40,063 bases of DNA from Candidatus Uhrbacteria bacterium (GCA_003453595.1 DMOG01000002.1:1-40063); one strand, 5' to 3'. Shown: positions 9,709 to 16,772, counted from the stretch's first letter. The notes: a model not told the origin generated them from the sequence alone. A program made the numbers and translations.

Positions 9709-11181
9709 ATGAATGTTTCATTTGAACAATTAAAGTCAAAACTTCCAGAAGATCGCTATACTTCGGCTGATATTGAATTAGCAAAAAAAGCTTTTAATTT
9801 GGGCTCTCAAGCTCATTCTGGTCAATTACGCAAAACCGGAGAACCGTATTTTATTCATCCTCTAATTACAGCTATCAAACTAGCTGAAATGCGTCTTCCA
9901 ATTGAAATCGTTGTTGCCGGACTCTTACATGATGTACCAGAAGATACTGATGTTGAGCTTGATGAAATCCGAAATGCCTTTGGCGACGACATAGCCAACA
10001 TGGTTAATGGGGTTACAAAATTGGGACATGTTCAATATCGTGGGCTTGATCGCTATGTTGAAAACCTGCGCAAAATGTTCTTGGCTATGGCTCAGGATGT
10101 ACGCGTGGTATTTATCAAATTCGCTGATCGCATGCACAACATGGAAACTCTTTATGTAATTCCAGAACATAAGCGTCGACGAATTGCCAAAGAAGTCATG
10201 GAAATTTATGCGCCAATTGCCAATCGTTTAGGAATGGGAGAGTATCGCGGTTTATTTGAAGATTATGCTTTTCGCTATTTGGAACCAAAAGAATACAACT
10301 GGACAAAGCACTTGCTTGGCCAGCGAGTTAAAAAAGCAGGACCGGCCATTGAAAAAGCCATCAAAGCCGTGGAGCAAGAATTGACCTTACATAAAATAGG
10401 AACTAATAGCGTACACGGAAGAATCAAGTATTGTTATAGCTTGTATAAAAAACTCAAAAGATACAATGACGATATCACCAAAGTCTACGACATTATGGCT
10501 CTGCGAATTATTGTTGGCGATGTCAGCGAGTGTTATGCAACTCTAGGAATTTTACATGGACTTTATAATCCTCTTTCTGGTCGTATCAAAGATTATATTG
10601 CCCAGCCAAAACCAAATGGATACCAATCTTTGCACACCACAGTTTTTGATGATCAAGGAACGATTTTAGAATTCCAAATTCGAACTCAAGAAATGCATGA
10701 GGAAGCAGAGTTTGGTATTGCTTCGCACTGGAGATATAAAGAAAAGCCAGAAGAAAAAGAACAAAGAGTGGAGTGGATGAATGAGCTGGTTAAAATTCAA
10801 AAAGAATTGGATGAGGAAGATTTTATGGATCGACTTGATGAGCTCAAGCTCGACATGTTCCAAGACAGAATTTTTGTGTTCACTCCAAATGGAGATGTGT
10901 TTGATCTTCCGGCTGGATCCACACCAATTGACTTTGCCTATCATGTTCACACTGACATTGGAGATAAAGCCGGAGGCGCTAAAATCAATAGTCAAATTGC
11001 CAACCTTAATACCCCACTACGATCTGGCGACATGTGCGAAATAATTGTGGAAAAAAACAGACAAGGTCCAAACGCTGACTGGCTAAAGTTTGTCAAAACT
11101 CAACACGCTCGCACAAAAATTAGAGACTCACTAAAAAAGACAAAGAAATCATTTTTCTCAAGTTTCATGGGGAGGGAGTAA
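9709..11181 (+). CDS. rel: Short bifunctional (p)ppGpp synthetase/hydrolase (Rel)
   Basis: This enzyme makes and degrades the alarmone (p)ppGpp. The domains in order are an HD hydrolase domain (His74-Asp75 in GLLHDVPEDT, then IKFADRMHNMETL), the nucleotidyltransferase domain (YDIMALRII, GRIKDYIAQPKPNGYQSLHT, EFQIRTQEMH), and a TGS domain (FVFTPNGDVFDLPAGSTPIDFAYHVHTD split across about residues 392-455). The protein stops at 490 residues, whereas usual Rel/SpoT proteins have over 700. The helical, zinc-finger and ACT regions that sense ribosomes are therefore missing. Catalytic motifs of both activities look intact. It stands as a single gene that ends at a large inverted repeat shared with parB. 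Confidence 0.93.
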   Translation: MNVSFEQLKSKLPEDRYTSADIELAKKAFNLGSQAHSGQLRKTGEPYFIHPLITAIKLAEMRLPIEIVVAGLLHDVPEDTDVELDEIRNAFGDDIANMVNGVTKLGHVQYRGLDRYVENLRKMFLAMAQDVRVVFIKFADRMHNMETLYVIPEHKRRRIAKEVMEIYAPIANRLGMGEYRGLFEDYAFRYLEPKEYNWTKHLLGQRVKKAGPAIEKAIKAVEQELTLHKIGTNSVHGRIKYCYSLYKKLKRYNDDITKVYDIMALRIIVGDVSECYATLGILHGLYNPLSGRIKDYIAQPKPNGYQSLHTTVFDDQGTILEFQIRTQEMHEEAEFGIASHWRYKEKPEEKEQRVEWMNELVKIQKELDEEDFMDRLDELKLDMFQDRIFVFTPNGDVFDLPAGSTPIDFAYHVHTDIGDKAGGAKINSQIANLNTPLRSGDMCEIIVEKNRQGPNADWLKFVKTQHARTKIRDSLKKTKKSFFSSFMGRE

Positions 11182-11190
11182 AAAAATAAA

Positions 11191-11256
11191 TGGGGTCAGG
11201 TCTTTACTCGGAACACCTATATCGATTTGAGTGTTCCGAGTAAAGACCTGACCCCA
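11191..11256. repeat. 26-bp perfect inverted repeat between relA and parB
   Basis: The arms 11191-11216 and 11231-11256 are exact reverse complements around a 14-nt loop. The outer end is TGGGGTCAGGTCTTTACTCG. GGGGTCAGGTCTT-type ends resemble palindromes seen beside REP-associated tyrosine transposases (from memory), so a non-autonomous element is likely. It can also form a strong terminator-like hairpin for both convergent genes. Confidence 0.85.
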
Positions 11257-11261
11257 ACGCG

Positions 11262-12125
11262 TTACTCGACAATTCTTTTGATAAAATCTTTAAGCTCTTC
11301 TCGGGAATAAAAGTGGATTGTTAATTTGCTACTGGCTCCGCTGACTGAAAGTTGGACTTTGGTGCCAAGTGCCGCGCGGAGTTCAGATTCAATGGCTAAT
11401 ATATTTGGATCTTTTTGAGCCGGCTTCTTTTTTTGCAATCCGGTTGCTCGCGTCTCAGCTTCACGCACTGTCATCTCTCCTTTTAGCATCTGGCCAAACA
11501 AGGCGTCACGCTTTTGTGAATCTGGCTCAGCTAGCAATGTTCGGGCATGGCTGCGAGAAATCTTTTTTTCCATGATAGCCTGACGAATTGCTTCATTAAG
11601 ATCTAACAAACGCAAAGTATTTGTCACATAGGATCGACTCTTTCCTACCCGCTTGGCAATATCCTCCTGACGCAAGCTAAACATTTCTGCTAATGATTGA
11701 TAGGCCAACGCCTCTTCAATCGCATTAAGGTTTGATCGCTGAATGTTCTCAATCAAAGCTAGCTCCAGCTTTTGTTGATCTGTGGCAGTACGCACAAGAG
11801 CTGGAACCATTTTCATTCCCAGCATTTTCGCACAACGAAAACGACGCTCACCAGCAATCAATTCATAAGTGCCATCATCACGCCTGGTGACCAGAAGTGG
11901 TTGCAAAATCCCGTGTTCTTTAATTGACTGCAAAAGATCTTCCAAATCTGATGGGGAAAAATGTTTACGGGGTTGATGAGGATTTTCAACAATTTGATTA
12001 ACTGGAATTTCCGACTCATGAGTGCGCTCAATAACTTGAGCTGCCTCAGTGCCTGGTGTTGGCGCAATCTTTTGTGGGATAAGCGAACTTAGACCACGGC
12101 CAAGTCCTCCTTGTGGTTTCATCAT
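11262..12125 (-). CDS. parB: Chromosome partitioning protein ParB
   Basis: ParB binds parS sites and spreads on DNA to drive origin segregation with ParA. The 287-residue protein begins with the typical GLGRGLSSLIP. It has the ParB/Srx CTP-binding motifs (ENPHQPRKHF, GERRFRCAKM), NIQRSNLNAIEEA, an HTH (REDIAKRVGKSRSYVTNTLRLL) and a C-terminal dimerisation domain. It starts three bases after the parA stop codon on the same strand, giving a parA-parB operon. No parS-like 16-mer was seen nearby. Either of two adjacent ATG codons (12125 or 12122) may be the start. Confidence 0.95.
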   Translation of the reverse strand: MMKPQGGLGRGLSSLIPQKIAPTPGTEAAQVIERTHESEIPVNQIVENPHQPRKHFSPSDLEDLLQSIKEHGILQPLLVTRRDDGTYELIAGERRFRCAKMLGMKMVPALVRTATDQQKLELALIENIQRSNLNAIEEALAYQSLAEMFSLRQEDIAKRVGKSRSYVTNTLRLLDLNEAIRQAIMEKKISRSHARTLLAEPDSQKRDALFGQMLKGEMTVREAETRATGLQKKKPAQKDPNILAIESELRAALGTKVQLSVSGASSKLTIHFYSREELKDFIKRIVE

Positions 12126-12128
12126 AAT

Positions 12129-12920
12129 TTATGATTTGTAAAGTGATTCTTGAGTTGTGGCGTCTTCACGCCTTAAAAATTCTTCAGCTAAACGCTGATA
12201 GGCACGCGCAGCTTTTGATGATGGATCATAATGAGCAATTGATTTTCCGAAACTTGGCGCCTCGGCCAAACGAACACTACGAGGAATAACTGAACGAAAA
12301 ATCTTTTCTGGAAAATGTTTATAAAGTTCTTCCAAAACTTGGTTTGATAATTTTGTTCGGGAATCAAACATGGTAATCACTGCTCCCATAATCTGCAGCT
12401 CTGGCTTGATTGAATCCTTAATCATCTGAATTGTTTGCATCAACTGACCTAAACCTTCAAGCGCAAAATATTCAGCTTGCACTGGAATAAGCACGCTATC
12501 TGCTGCCACCAAGCCATTGATGGTTAGTAGACCAAGCGTTGGTGGATTATCAATCAGGATGTAATCATAATCATTTCTAATCTCAAGCAAAGCTTGATGC
12601 AATTTTCGCTCACGATTAAGTTCATTAACAAGTTCAACTGATGCTCCGGCTAAATTGGCATGGCCCGGAAGTAGATTAAGACCATCATGAGCTGTATGCA
12701 CCACAAACTCACGCGTCTGTCCCATACCAGCCATTGCTTCATATGTTCCCTTGGTATTTGAAATATCATGCCCCAGTCCACTTGAAGCATTGGCCTGCGG
12801 ATCCAAATCAACAAGCAAAACATACTTTCCCATGTCTGCTAAATAAGCAGCCAAATTAACAGCCGTGGTAGATTTACCCACGCCTCCTTTTTGATTAACG
12901 ATTGATACAATGTGTGCCAT
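12129..12920 (-). CDS. parA: Chromosome partitioning ATPase ParA/Soj
   Basis: The 263-residue P-loop ATPase has the deviant Walker A KGGVGKSTT near residue 10, a switch I-like DLDPQANASSG, and DYILIDNPPTLG as Walker B. It is a cytosolic partner of ParB that binds DNA non-specifically in the ATP state. The gene sits one base after the upstream unknown gene and three bases before parB, so the three are probably one transcript. No N-terminal HTH is present, so this is a chromosomal-type ParA without its own repressor domain. Confidence 0.96.
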   Translation of the reverse strand: MAHIVSIVNQKGGVGKSTTAVNLAAYLADMGKYVLLVDLDPQANASSGLGHDISNTKGTYEAMAGMGQTREFVVHTAHDGLNLLPGHANLAGASVELVNELNRERKLHQALLEIRNDYDYILIDNPPTLGLLTINGLVAADSVLIPVQAEYFALEGLGQLMQTIQMIKDSIKPELQIMGAVITMFDSRTKLSNQVLEELYKHFPEKIFRSVIPRSVRLAEAPSFGKSIAHYDPSSKAARAYQRLAEEFLRREDATTQESLYKS

Positions 12921-12921
12921 A

Positions 12922-13647
12922 TTAAACTAATAACTCAAATGTTTCGCAATCAACTGGCAAAAATCTTCGTGTTTGTGCGAGGATCCTGCCCACTGCCAAA
13001 CATTCCTCATCTGTAAAATCATCAGGGCATGAAACCTCAGCAAATGGAATTTCCCATCCAGCAATTTCCCTAACAATATAACCGCCAACAACATAACTTC
13101 TTCCTGCCTTCCCATCTCTTGACCTAAACTTGGTAAATAACCGATCTTTAGCTTGGTTATGTCCAGCCCAACCAGTAACAATTATCAACTCACCAGTTTT
13201 AGCGTCAATGGCCAAACTATCAACATATTCGCCCATGTTCGGAGGAAAATCTACTATACCGTCATTCTCATCAAAACCAAATCCGATTGACTCAAACACG
13301 CTTCTTCGCAACTGCGCTCTTTCCTGTGGAGACAACGCCCTGTATCTATCAGCAAAAGCCAAAAACTCTGCTTCTGGAATACTCGGATATTGCTCTATTG
13401 GCTTTTCAACAGTCTCTTCTTTTACTGCTCTATCGAAATCTTTAACCGCAAGCCCTGGTGCGCCTGATTCTGCCAATAAACGCATTCGCATAGCTTCTCT
13501 GGCACTGGCAAACGCTGGGTTGTCTGGATATCCTTCTTCATCATCTGACCTACAAGATGCAACTCTTTCAAGTCCCTCCACTATTTTTGGCACTTCTTCC
13601 TCTCTGCTAGTAAAAAAATTTGCAACAAATTCTTTATCATTATTCAT
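12922..13647 (-). CDS. Hypothetical protein upstream of parA
   Basis: I do not recognise this 241-residue acidic, soluble protein. It shows no signal peptide or membrane segment. The N-terminal half is rich in Glu and Ala. The C-terminal half (about 130-241) looks folded, with SLAIDAKTGELIIVTGW, RSYVVGGYIVREIAGWEIPF and a C-terminal FTDEECLAVGRILAQTRRF. Its stop codon lies one base before the parA start, which suggests translational coupling. That makes it the first gene of the par operon. A link with segregation is only positional. Confidence 0.6.
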   Translation of the reverse strand: MNNDKEFVANFFTSREEEVPKIVEGLERVASCRSDDEEGYPDNPAFASAREAMRMRLLAESGAPGLAVKDFDRAVKEETVEKPIEQYPSIPEAEFLAFADRYRALSPQERAQLRRSVFESIGFGFDENDGIVDFPPNMGEYVDSLAIDAKTGELIIVTGWAGHNQAKDRLFTKFRSRDGKAGRSYVVGGYIVREIAGWEIPFAEVSCPDDFTDEECLAVGRILAQTRRFLPVDCETFELLV

Positions 13648-13666
13648 AGTATTTCGCTACTGGCCT

Positions 13667-13672
13667 ATTATA
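13667..13672 (-). promoter_or_regulatory. -10 box of the par operon
   Basis: On the minus strand a perfect TATAAT lies 19 bases before the ATG at 13647. A partial -35 (TTGGAT, 13690-13695) sits at 17-base spacing. Confidence 0.45.
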
Positions 13673-13727
13673 TCAATATCATGCTGATTATCCAAACGAT
13701 TAAACTTGATAATAAACATGGAGATGT

Positions 13728-13756
13728 TTGACAAAACAGCCTCTAGCAAGTAGTAT
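13728..13756 (+). promoter_or_regulatory. Promoter of the initiator tRNA gene
   Basis: TTGACA (13728-13733) is followed after exactly 17 bases by TAGTAT (13751-13756). The predicted transcription start falls within a base or two of the mature tRNA 5' end (13762), leaving little or no 5' leader. Confidence 0.65.
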
Positions 13757-13761
13757 ATTGG

Positions 13762-13838
13762 CGCGGGGTAGAGCAGTCCGGTAGCTCGCTTGGCTCATAA
13801 CCAAGAGGTCATTGGTTCAAATCCAATCCCCGCAACCA
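13762..13838 (+). tRNA. Initiator tRNA-fMet (CAU)
   Basis: This is a 77-nt cloverleaf with the CCA end encoded. Initiator features are a C1 x A72 mismatch (CGCGGGG against CCCCGCA) and the purine11-pyrimidine24 pair (A11-U24). The anticodon loop is CTCATAA. The anticodon stem is CUUGG/CCAAG, so the third hallmark G:C pair (29-41) is replaced by U:A. It has its own TTGACA promoter and a strong terminator downstream. Confidence 0.95.
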
Positions 13839-13867
13839 AAAACATCGGTCAGTTGACCGATGTTTTT
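13838..13867 (+). terminator. Terminator of tRNA-fMet
   Basis: ACATCGGTCA and TGACCGATGT form a 10-bp stem, extended by A-T pairs, with a T-run at 13863-13867. It begins immediately after the encoded CCA. Confidence 0.85.
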
Positions 13868-13909
13868 ATTTACTAAAATTACTAAAAACTTTCTAGCTAT
13901 TCTTTCAAT

Positions 13910-14218
13910 CTATAACTTGATATTGGCATGATGAGCTAATTTCATAACATACGATTCAAGACGATCATATTTTGCTCTCAAGGCTACAAGCTCAAGATCA
14001 AGTTTCTGATGCAATCCAATAAAACCATCCATGTGGGTCATGATTTCTGATTTTACCTCAGTGAGCTTCTGGTCGAGTCTCAACTCGAACCTACGATCCA
14101 TCTGTTCAAACTTTTGATCCATCTGTTCGAACTTTTGATCCATCTCTTCTCGACAGACCATATTATCCTTAAGAAACCCGACGATTTCTAATATATCTTT
14201 TGCTGTTTTATCTTCCAT
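13910..14218 (-). CDS. Small coiled-coil protein
   Basis: This 102-residue protein is predicted to be almost entirely coiled coil. It contains a seven-residue repeat (MDQKFEQ, MDQKFEQ, MDRRFEL) near residues 27-47 that is also visible as a 21-bp DNA repeat. The remainder keeps a heptad-like pattern (ELVALRAKYDRLESYVMKL). No catalytic motif, membrane segment or signal peptide is seen. Small proteins of this type are frequent in CPR genomes and often vary in heptad number. It lies between two tRNA genes on the opposite strand to tRNA-fMet. Function is unknown. Confidence 0.6.
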   Translation of the reverse strand: MEDKTAKDILEIVGFLKDNMVCREEMDQKFEQMDQKFEQMDRRFELRLDQKLTEVKSEIMTHMDGFIGLHQKLDLELVALRAKYDRLESYVMKLAHHANIKL

Positions 14219-14271
14219 ATAAAGTCAATATATCAATGGAAAAACCCAAAGTCAACAAACCCTGTGAGTAT

Positions 14272-14303
14272 AAAAAATTCCTCACTTTTGTGAAGATTTT
14301 TTG
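14272..14303 (-). terminator. Likely terminator for the minus-strand CAU tRNA
   Basis: On the minus strand AATCTTCAC and GTGAGGAATT pair imperfectly around AAAA and are followed by six T. It lies about 65 bases downstream of the tRNA at 14369-14445. Confidence 0.5.
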
Positions 14304-14309
14304 TCCCCC

Positions 14310-14368
14310 CCTCGCTAAAGCTTCGAAGGGACATCCTTCATAGCTTAACAAAGCTAAGCGACGAAGGA
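14310..14368. repeat. Palindromic repeat downstream of tRNA (CAU)
   Basis: The segment contains CATCCTTC (14331-14338) and GAAGGATG (14363-14370) as an inverted pair with AGCTT/AAGCT inside it. It resembles a REP-like hairpin. It touches the encoded CCA of the adjacent tRNA. Confidence 0.5.
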
Positions 14369-14445
14369 TGGTAGCTGGGGTGGGGATCGAACCCACAACC
14401 TCGGGCTTATGAGTCCCGCGCTCTAACCGATTGAGCTACCCAGCC
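14369..14445 (-). tRNA. tRNA with CAU anticodon (elongator Met or Ile2)
   Basis: This 77-nt cloverleaf includes an encoded CCA. The acceptor is GGCTGGG against CCCAGCT, giving a G1-U72 wobble. The anticodon loop is CTCATAA. The anticodon stem CGGGA/GCCCG leaves an A31 x G39 mismatch. The fully paired first position and D-arm show it is not the initiator. A CAU anticodon can belong to elongator tRNA-Met or to a lysidine-modified tRNA-Ile, and I cannot decide which from sequence alone. Confidence 0.9.
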
Positions 14446-14453
14446 TTAATTAG

Positions 14454-14707
14454 TTCACTTCGAAATTTTGCGATCTGTTGGCTCACGACTGCGGTGCTCA
14501 ACACCGTACTGGTAGGTACGGCTTTTTCCGCTCCTCGCCGTTCACCAACATCTCATCAAAATTTCTTCGTTCACCGCATTTCAAATTCACTTCGAAATTT
14601 TGCGATCTGTCAATTCACAACTGCGGTGCTCAACACCGTACTGGTAGGTACGGCTTTTTCCGCTCCTCGTCGTTCACCAACATCTCATCAAAATTTCTTC
14701 GTTCACC
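14454..14707. repeat. Direct duplication of a ~122-bp unit between tRNA genes
   Basis: Two copies, 14454-14575 and 14586-14707, are separated by 10 bp (period 132). Only a few bases differ. Each contains the hairpin CGGTG/CACCG, then CCGTAC/GTACGG followed by CTTTTT, and outer GAAATTTTG/CAAAATTTC arms. Open frames across it exist only because of the repeat. This, with short spacers, is all that the 374-bp gap between the two tRNAs holds. Confidence 0.85.
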
Positions 14708-14771
14708 TAGAATCGCTTTGATTCTGCGCCAGGACTATATCAAAATATCGTGATAATTGCAAGCATCTATA

Positions 14772-14800
14772 TTGACTAAACAACCTTTTTTTGATACACT
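14772..14800 (+). promoter_or_regulatory. Promoter of tRNA-Leu
   Basis: TTGACT (14772-14777) and TACACT (14795-14800) are 17 bases apart, with TG one base before the -10 box (extended -10). The predicted start lies about 13 bases before the tRNA 5' end. Confidence 0.55.
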
Positions 14801-14819
14801 TTTTTCGTCAATTCAACAC

Positions 14820-14906
14820 GGGCGAGTGGCGGAATTGGTAGACGCGCAGGACTCAAAATCCTGTGGTAGCAATATCATGAGGGTTCGATTCCCTCCTCGC
14901 CCACCA
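14820..14906 (+). tRNA. tRNA-Leu (CAA)
   Basis: This is an 87-nt class II tRNA with a long variable arm. The acceptor GGGCGAG pairs fully with CTCGCCC, the anticodon loop is CTCAAAA (anticodon CAA), the T-loop is TTCGATT, and CCA is encoded. It reads UUG codons. Confidence 0.96.
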
Positions 14907-14970
14907 TTCTTCTTTACAAATAATGAACTAATACTTACTTTAATCTTTTAATATTTAACTATTATATTTT

Positions 14971-15396
14971 ATGCGAAACATAAGCGAAATACTTGGGTCA
15001 GTTCCATCTGCGGAAGAATTAAAATCACATGAAGAACAATTCTTGCCAGAAAACGATTGGATAATACTAAAACCAAGAGAAACGATTGAAATTCTTGGTG
15101 TAGCAGAGAAAGCCCCAAGAGAAGTGTTTGTTCCATCCCCTACGAGTAGTACAAAAGGCAAATATACAAAAAATAATAGTAGAATTGCATTCTTCGATTT
15201 AAACGGCAATTACCGCCTTGCGTCTGCTACAGAAGAACGGATTAAGGGCTTGGAAAGATGTGGCTATACAGAAGGTGGAGATCTCACAGTTCTATTATCA
15301 AACAATGAAAGACCAACCAACCCTGAGATTGCAGAAAAATTTGATGATTTTATGGAAGAAGCGCACAAAGAAAATCCAGAAAAACTGGCTGCCTAA
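14971..15396 (+). CDS. Hypothetical protein downstream of tRNA-Leu
   Basis: I do not recognise this 141-residue soluble protein. It begins MRNISEILGSVPSAEELK. A middle region (about residues 62-105) looks folded (RIAFFDLNGNYRLASATEERI), and the C-terminal helix is acidic. No membrane segment or metal motif is seen. It is followed directly by a strong hairpin terminator, which supports expression as a single gene. Coding is supported by length, codon pattern and the adjacent terminator only. Confidence 0.6.
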   Translation: MRNISEILGSVPSAEELKSHEEQFLPENDWIILKPRETIEILGVAEKAPREVFVPSPTSSTKGKYTKNNSRIAFFDLNGNYRLASATEERIKGLERCGYTEGGDLTVLLSNNERPTNPEIAEKFDDFMEEAHKENPEKLAA

Positions 15397-15408
15397 ATTA
15401 ATGAAAAC

Positions 15409-15436
15409 AAAGATTCGACCAAGGTCGAATCTTTTT
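15409..15436 (+). terminator. Terminator of the 141-residue protein gene
   Basis: AGATTCGACC (15411-15420) pairs perfectly with GGTCGAATCT (15423-15432) and is followed by a T-run. Confidence 0.85.
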
Positions 15437-15527
15437 GTATCATGCCCTTGACATGAATCATGACTTACTTGATAAATACACTATCTCCCCGTTGAGCTAA
15501 TTAGCAAGTGCTATTTAATTAAATTTT

Positions 15528-15536
15528 TGATACAAT
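15528..15536 (+). promoter_or_regulatory. Extended -10 promoter of the membrane protein gene
   Basis: TGATACAAT forms an extended -10 element (TG, one base, TACAAT) about 40 bases before the ATG at 15576. No good -35 is present. An AAAGGAGT sequence follows but is too far from the ATG for a standard ribosome site. Confidence 0.4.
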
Positions 15537-15575
15537 TATTAAATCAAAGGAGTCTAAATCTAAATTTATAAACAC

Positions 15576-16037
15576 ATGACCTTAAGCACACATACAGCTA
15601 TTGGCGCGGTTATTGGAGTTTCTGTTGGTAATCCCCTTCTTGGATTTATCATTGGCTTCACATCACACTTTATCATTGACATGATTCCCCATGGCGATAG
15701 TCATATTTCAAAAAATTTAAGAGTTCATAAAAAGAAAAAAGGCGCCTTTGCCTATGGAACAATTGATAGCATTATTGCTGTCTATCTTGCCCTAATTTTG
15801 ATGCATGTAGTCCGAGGTACATCTGAACTTGCTTTTACAGCAGCCATTGCCGGCAGTATTATGCCAGACCTTCTCGTCGGCCTTCATGACCTTACCAAAT
15901 CCAAATTTCTCAAACCAATTAACGACCTCCACTTTTACTTCCACGACTTTTTCATAGATCGCTACCACGACATAAAACTCCCCACTGCCCTTTTCGCACA
16001 AATTATTCTCATCGCCCTTATCATGACTCAAATTTAA
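15576..16037 (+). CDS. Small integral membrane protein with conserved His/Asp residues
   Basis: The 153-residue protein has about four hydrophobic segments. The N-terminal part, THTAIGAVIG then FTSHFIIDMIPHGD, resembles YdjM/YbcI-type membrane proteins (called metal-dependent hydrolases in databases). There, paired His and Asp residues near membrane faces are conserved. Further polar residues occur at GSIMPDLLVGLHD and LHFYFHDFFIDRYHD. The reaction is unproven for the family. It stands alone between two terminators. Confidence 0.6.
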   Translation: MTLSTHTAIGAVIGVSVGNPLLGFIIGFTSHFIIDMIPHGDSHISKNLRVHKKKKGAFAYGTIDSIIAVYLALILMHVVRGTSELAFTAAIAGSIMPDLLVGLHDLTKSKFLKPINDLHFYFHDFFIDRYHDIKLPTALFAQIILIALIMTQI

Positions 16038-16074
16038 ACAGTCTAATATCCGATCGGACCATAGACTGTTTTTT
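16036..16074 (+). terminator. Terminator after the membrane protein gene
   Basis: AAACAGTCTA (16036-16045) pairs with TAGACTGTTT (16062-16071) and a T-run follows. The loop contains the palindrome TCCGATCGGA. Confidence 0.8.
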
Positions 16075-16157
16075 GTTCCGCCCTTTTGATAATCCTCACC
16101 ACCCCGTTATCTGCATTTTTTTAAAAAATCTATTCATCGACAACATCAGTAAAACAT

Positions 16158-16198
16158 AATCATCCACCACCATGGCATTTTGTCGTCGACTCTTTTCA
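16158..16198 (-). other. Possible 17-codon Trp-rich ORF in the gap after the exporter gene
   Basis: On the minus strand an ATG near 16198 opens a 17-codon frame reading MKRVDDKMPWWWMIMFY. Bases 16158-16177 are identical for 20 nt to 17574-17593 inside the carboxypeptidase gene. There is no ribosome-binding site or promoter evidence, so this may be a duplication scar rather than a gene. Nothing else is seen in 16075-16214. Confidence 0.25.
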
Positions 16199-16214
16199 TA
16201 ATTCTTTCATCAAT

Positions 16215-16706
16215 CTAAAACATCACTCCGGCGCTGGTGCTAAGAATTGTGACAATTATGCCGGCTGCGACTACGCCAAGGATAATGCTCGGCGCTGCGT
16301 ACTTAAAAGGAATTTTTAGAGCCACAGCGGCCAAGGTAGCTGTCCATAGTCCGGTTAAAGGCAAAGGCAAGGCAGTGAACAAAAAAAGCGCTAATGCACC
16401 GTACTTTGCATATTTATCATTAACTCGCTGTTGCGCTCGATCAACCGATCGATCAATAACACCTGTCATCCAGGGAGCAAATTTGACTGTGATTAATCGA
16501 AGCTTATCTAGTCCAAAGTATAGTGGAATAAGTGGAATCAAGTTTCCTAAAATGGCATAGCCAAGCGCATCAAGTGGTCGAAGCTGCCAAGTATGAATCG
16601 CGATTGGAATCGCCAACCTTAACTCCGTAATTGGCAAGGCAGACAAAATAATAGTCGCCAGCTCGCGAGGAAATGATTCAAGAAATTGGACGATTGCGTT
16701 GATCAT
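16215..16706 (-). CDS. COG2426-type small membrane exporter
   Basis: The 163-residue protein resembles the 'putative small multi-drug export' family (COG2426). It has several transmembrane segments, the N-terminal pattern LSALPITELRLAIPIAI, and a C-terminal TALPLPLTGLWTATLAAVAL followed by a Gly/Ala/Val-rich helix. The repeated ALPxxxxR/G-type motifs are typical of the family. It sits in the inner membrane; transport activity is inferred from the family name and is poorly proven. It lies 148 bases downstream of the carboxypeptidase gene, with a repeat copy between them. Confidence 0.75.
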   Translation of the reverse strand: MINAIVQFLESFPRELATIILSALPITELRLAIPIAIHTWQLRPLDALGYAILGNLIPLIPLYFGLDKLRLITVKFAPWMTGVIDRSVDRAQQRVNDKYAKYGALALFLFTALPLPLTGLWTATLAAVALKIPFKYAAPSIILGVVAAGIIVTILSTSAGVMF

Positions 16707-16772
16707 ATTTTATTTGTGTGCACAATGCACAGTTTTCAAAACCCATAGTACAGCTCGGTATCTCTCCATTCC

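Noticed and set aside
13681..13700. DnaA-box-like TTATCCAAA near the par operon
   Set aside because: A single imperfect site is not enough to suggest an origin, and dnaA/dnaN are absent.
11262..13760. parS site near parAB
   Set aside because: No 16-bp palindrome resembling TGTTTCACGTGAAACA was found by reading the region.
14454..14707. CRISPR-like array
   Set aside because: There are only two long units with a 10-bp spacer, no short repeat-spacer periodicity and no cas genes.
14431..14753. Open frames of 96 and 91 codons across the duplicated unit
   Set aside because: They repeat the same peptide because the DNA is duplicated, and they lie over hairpins. Codon use is not gene-like.
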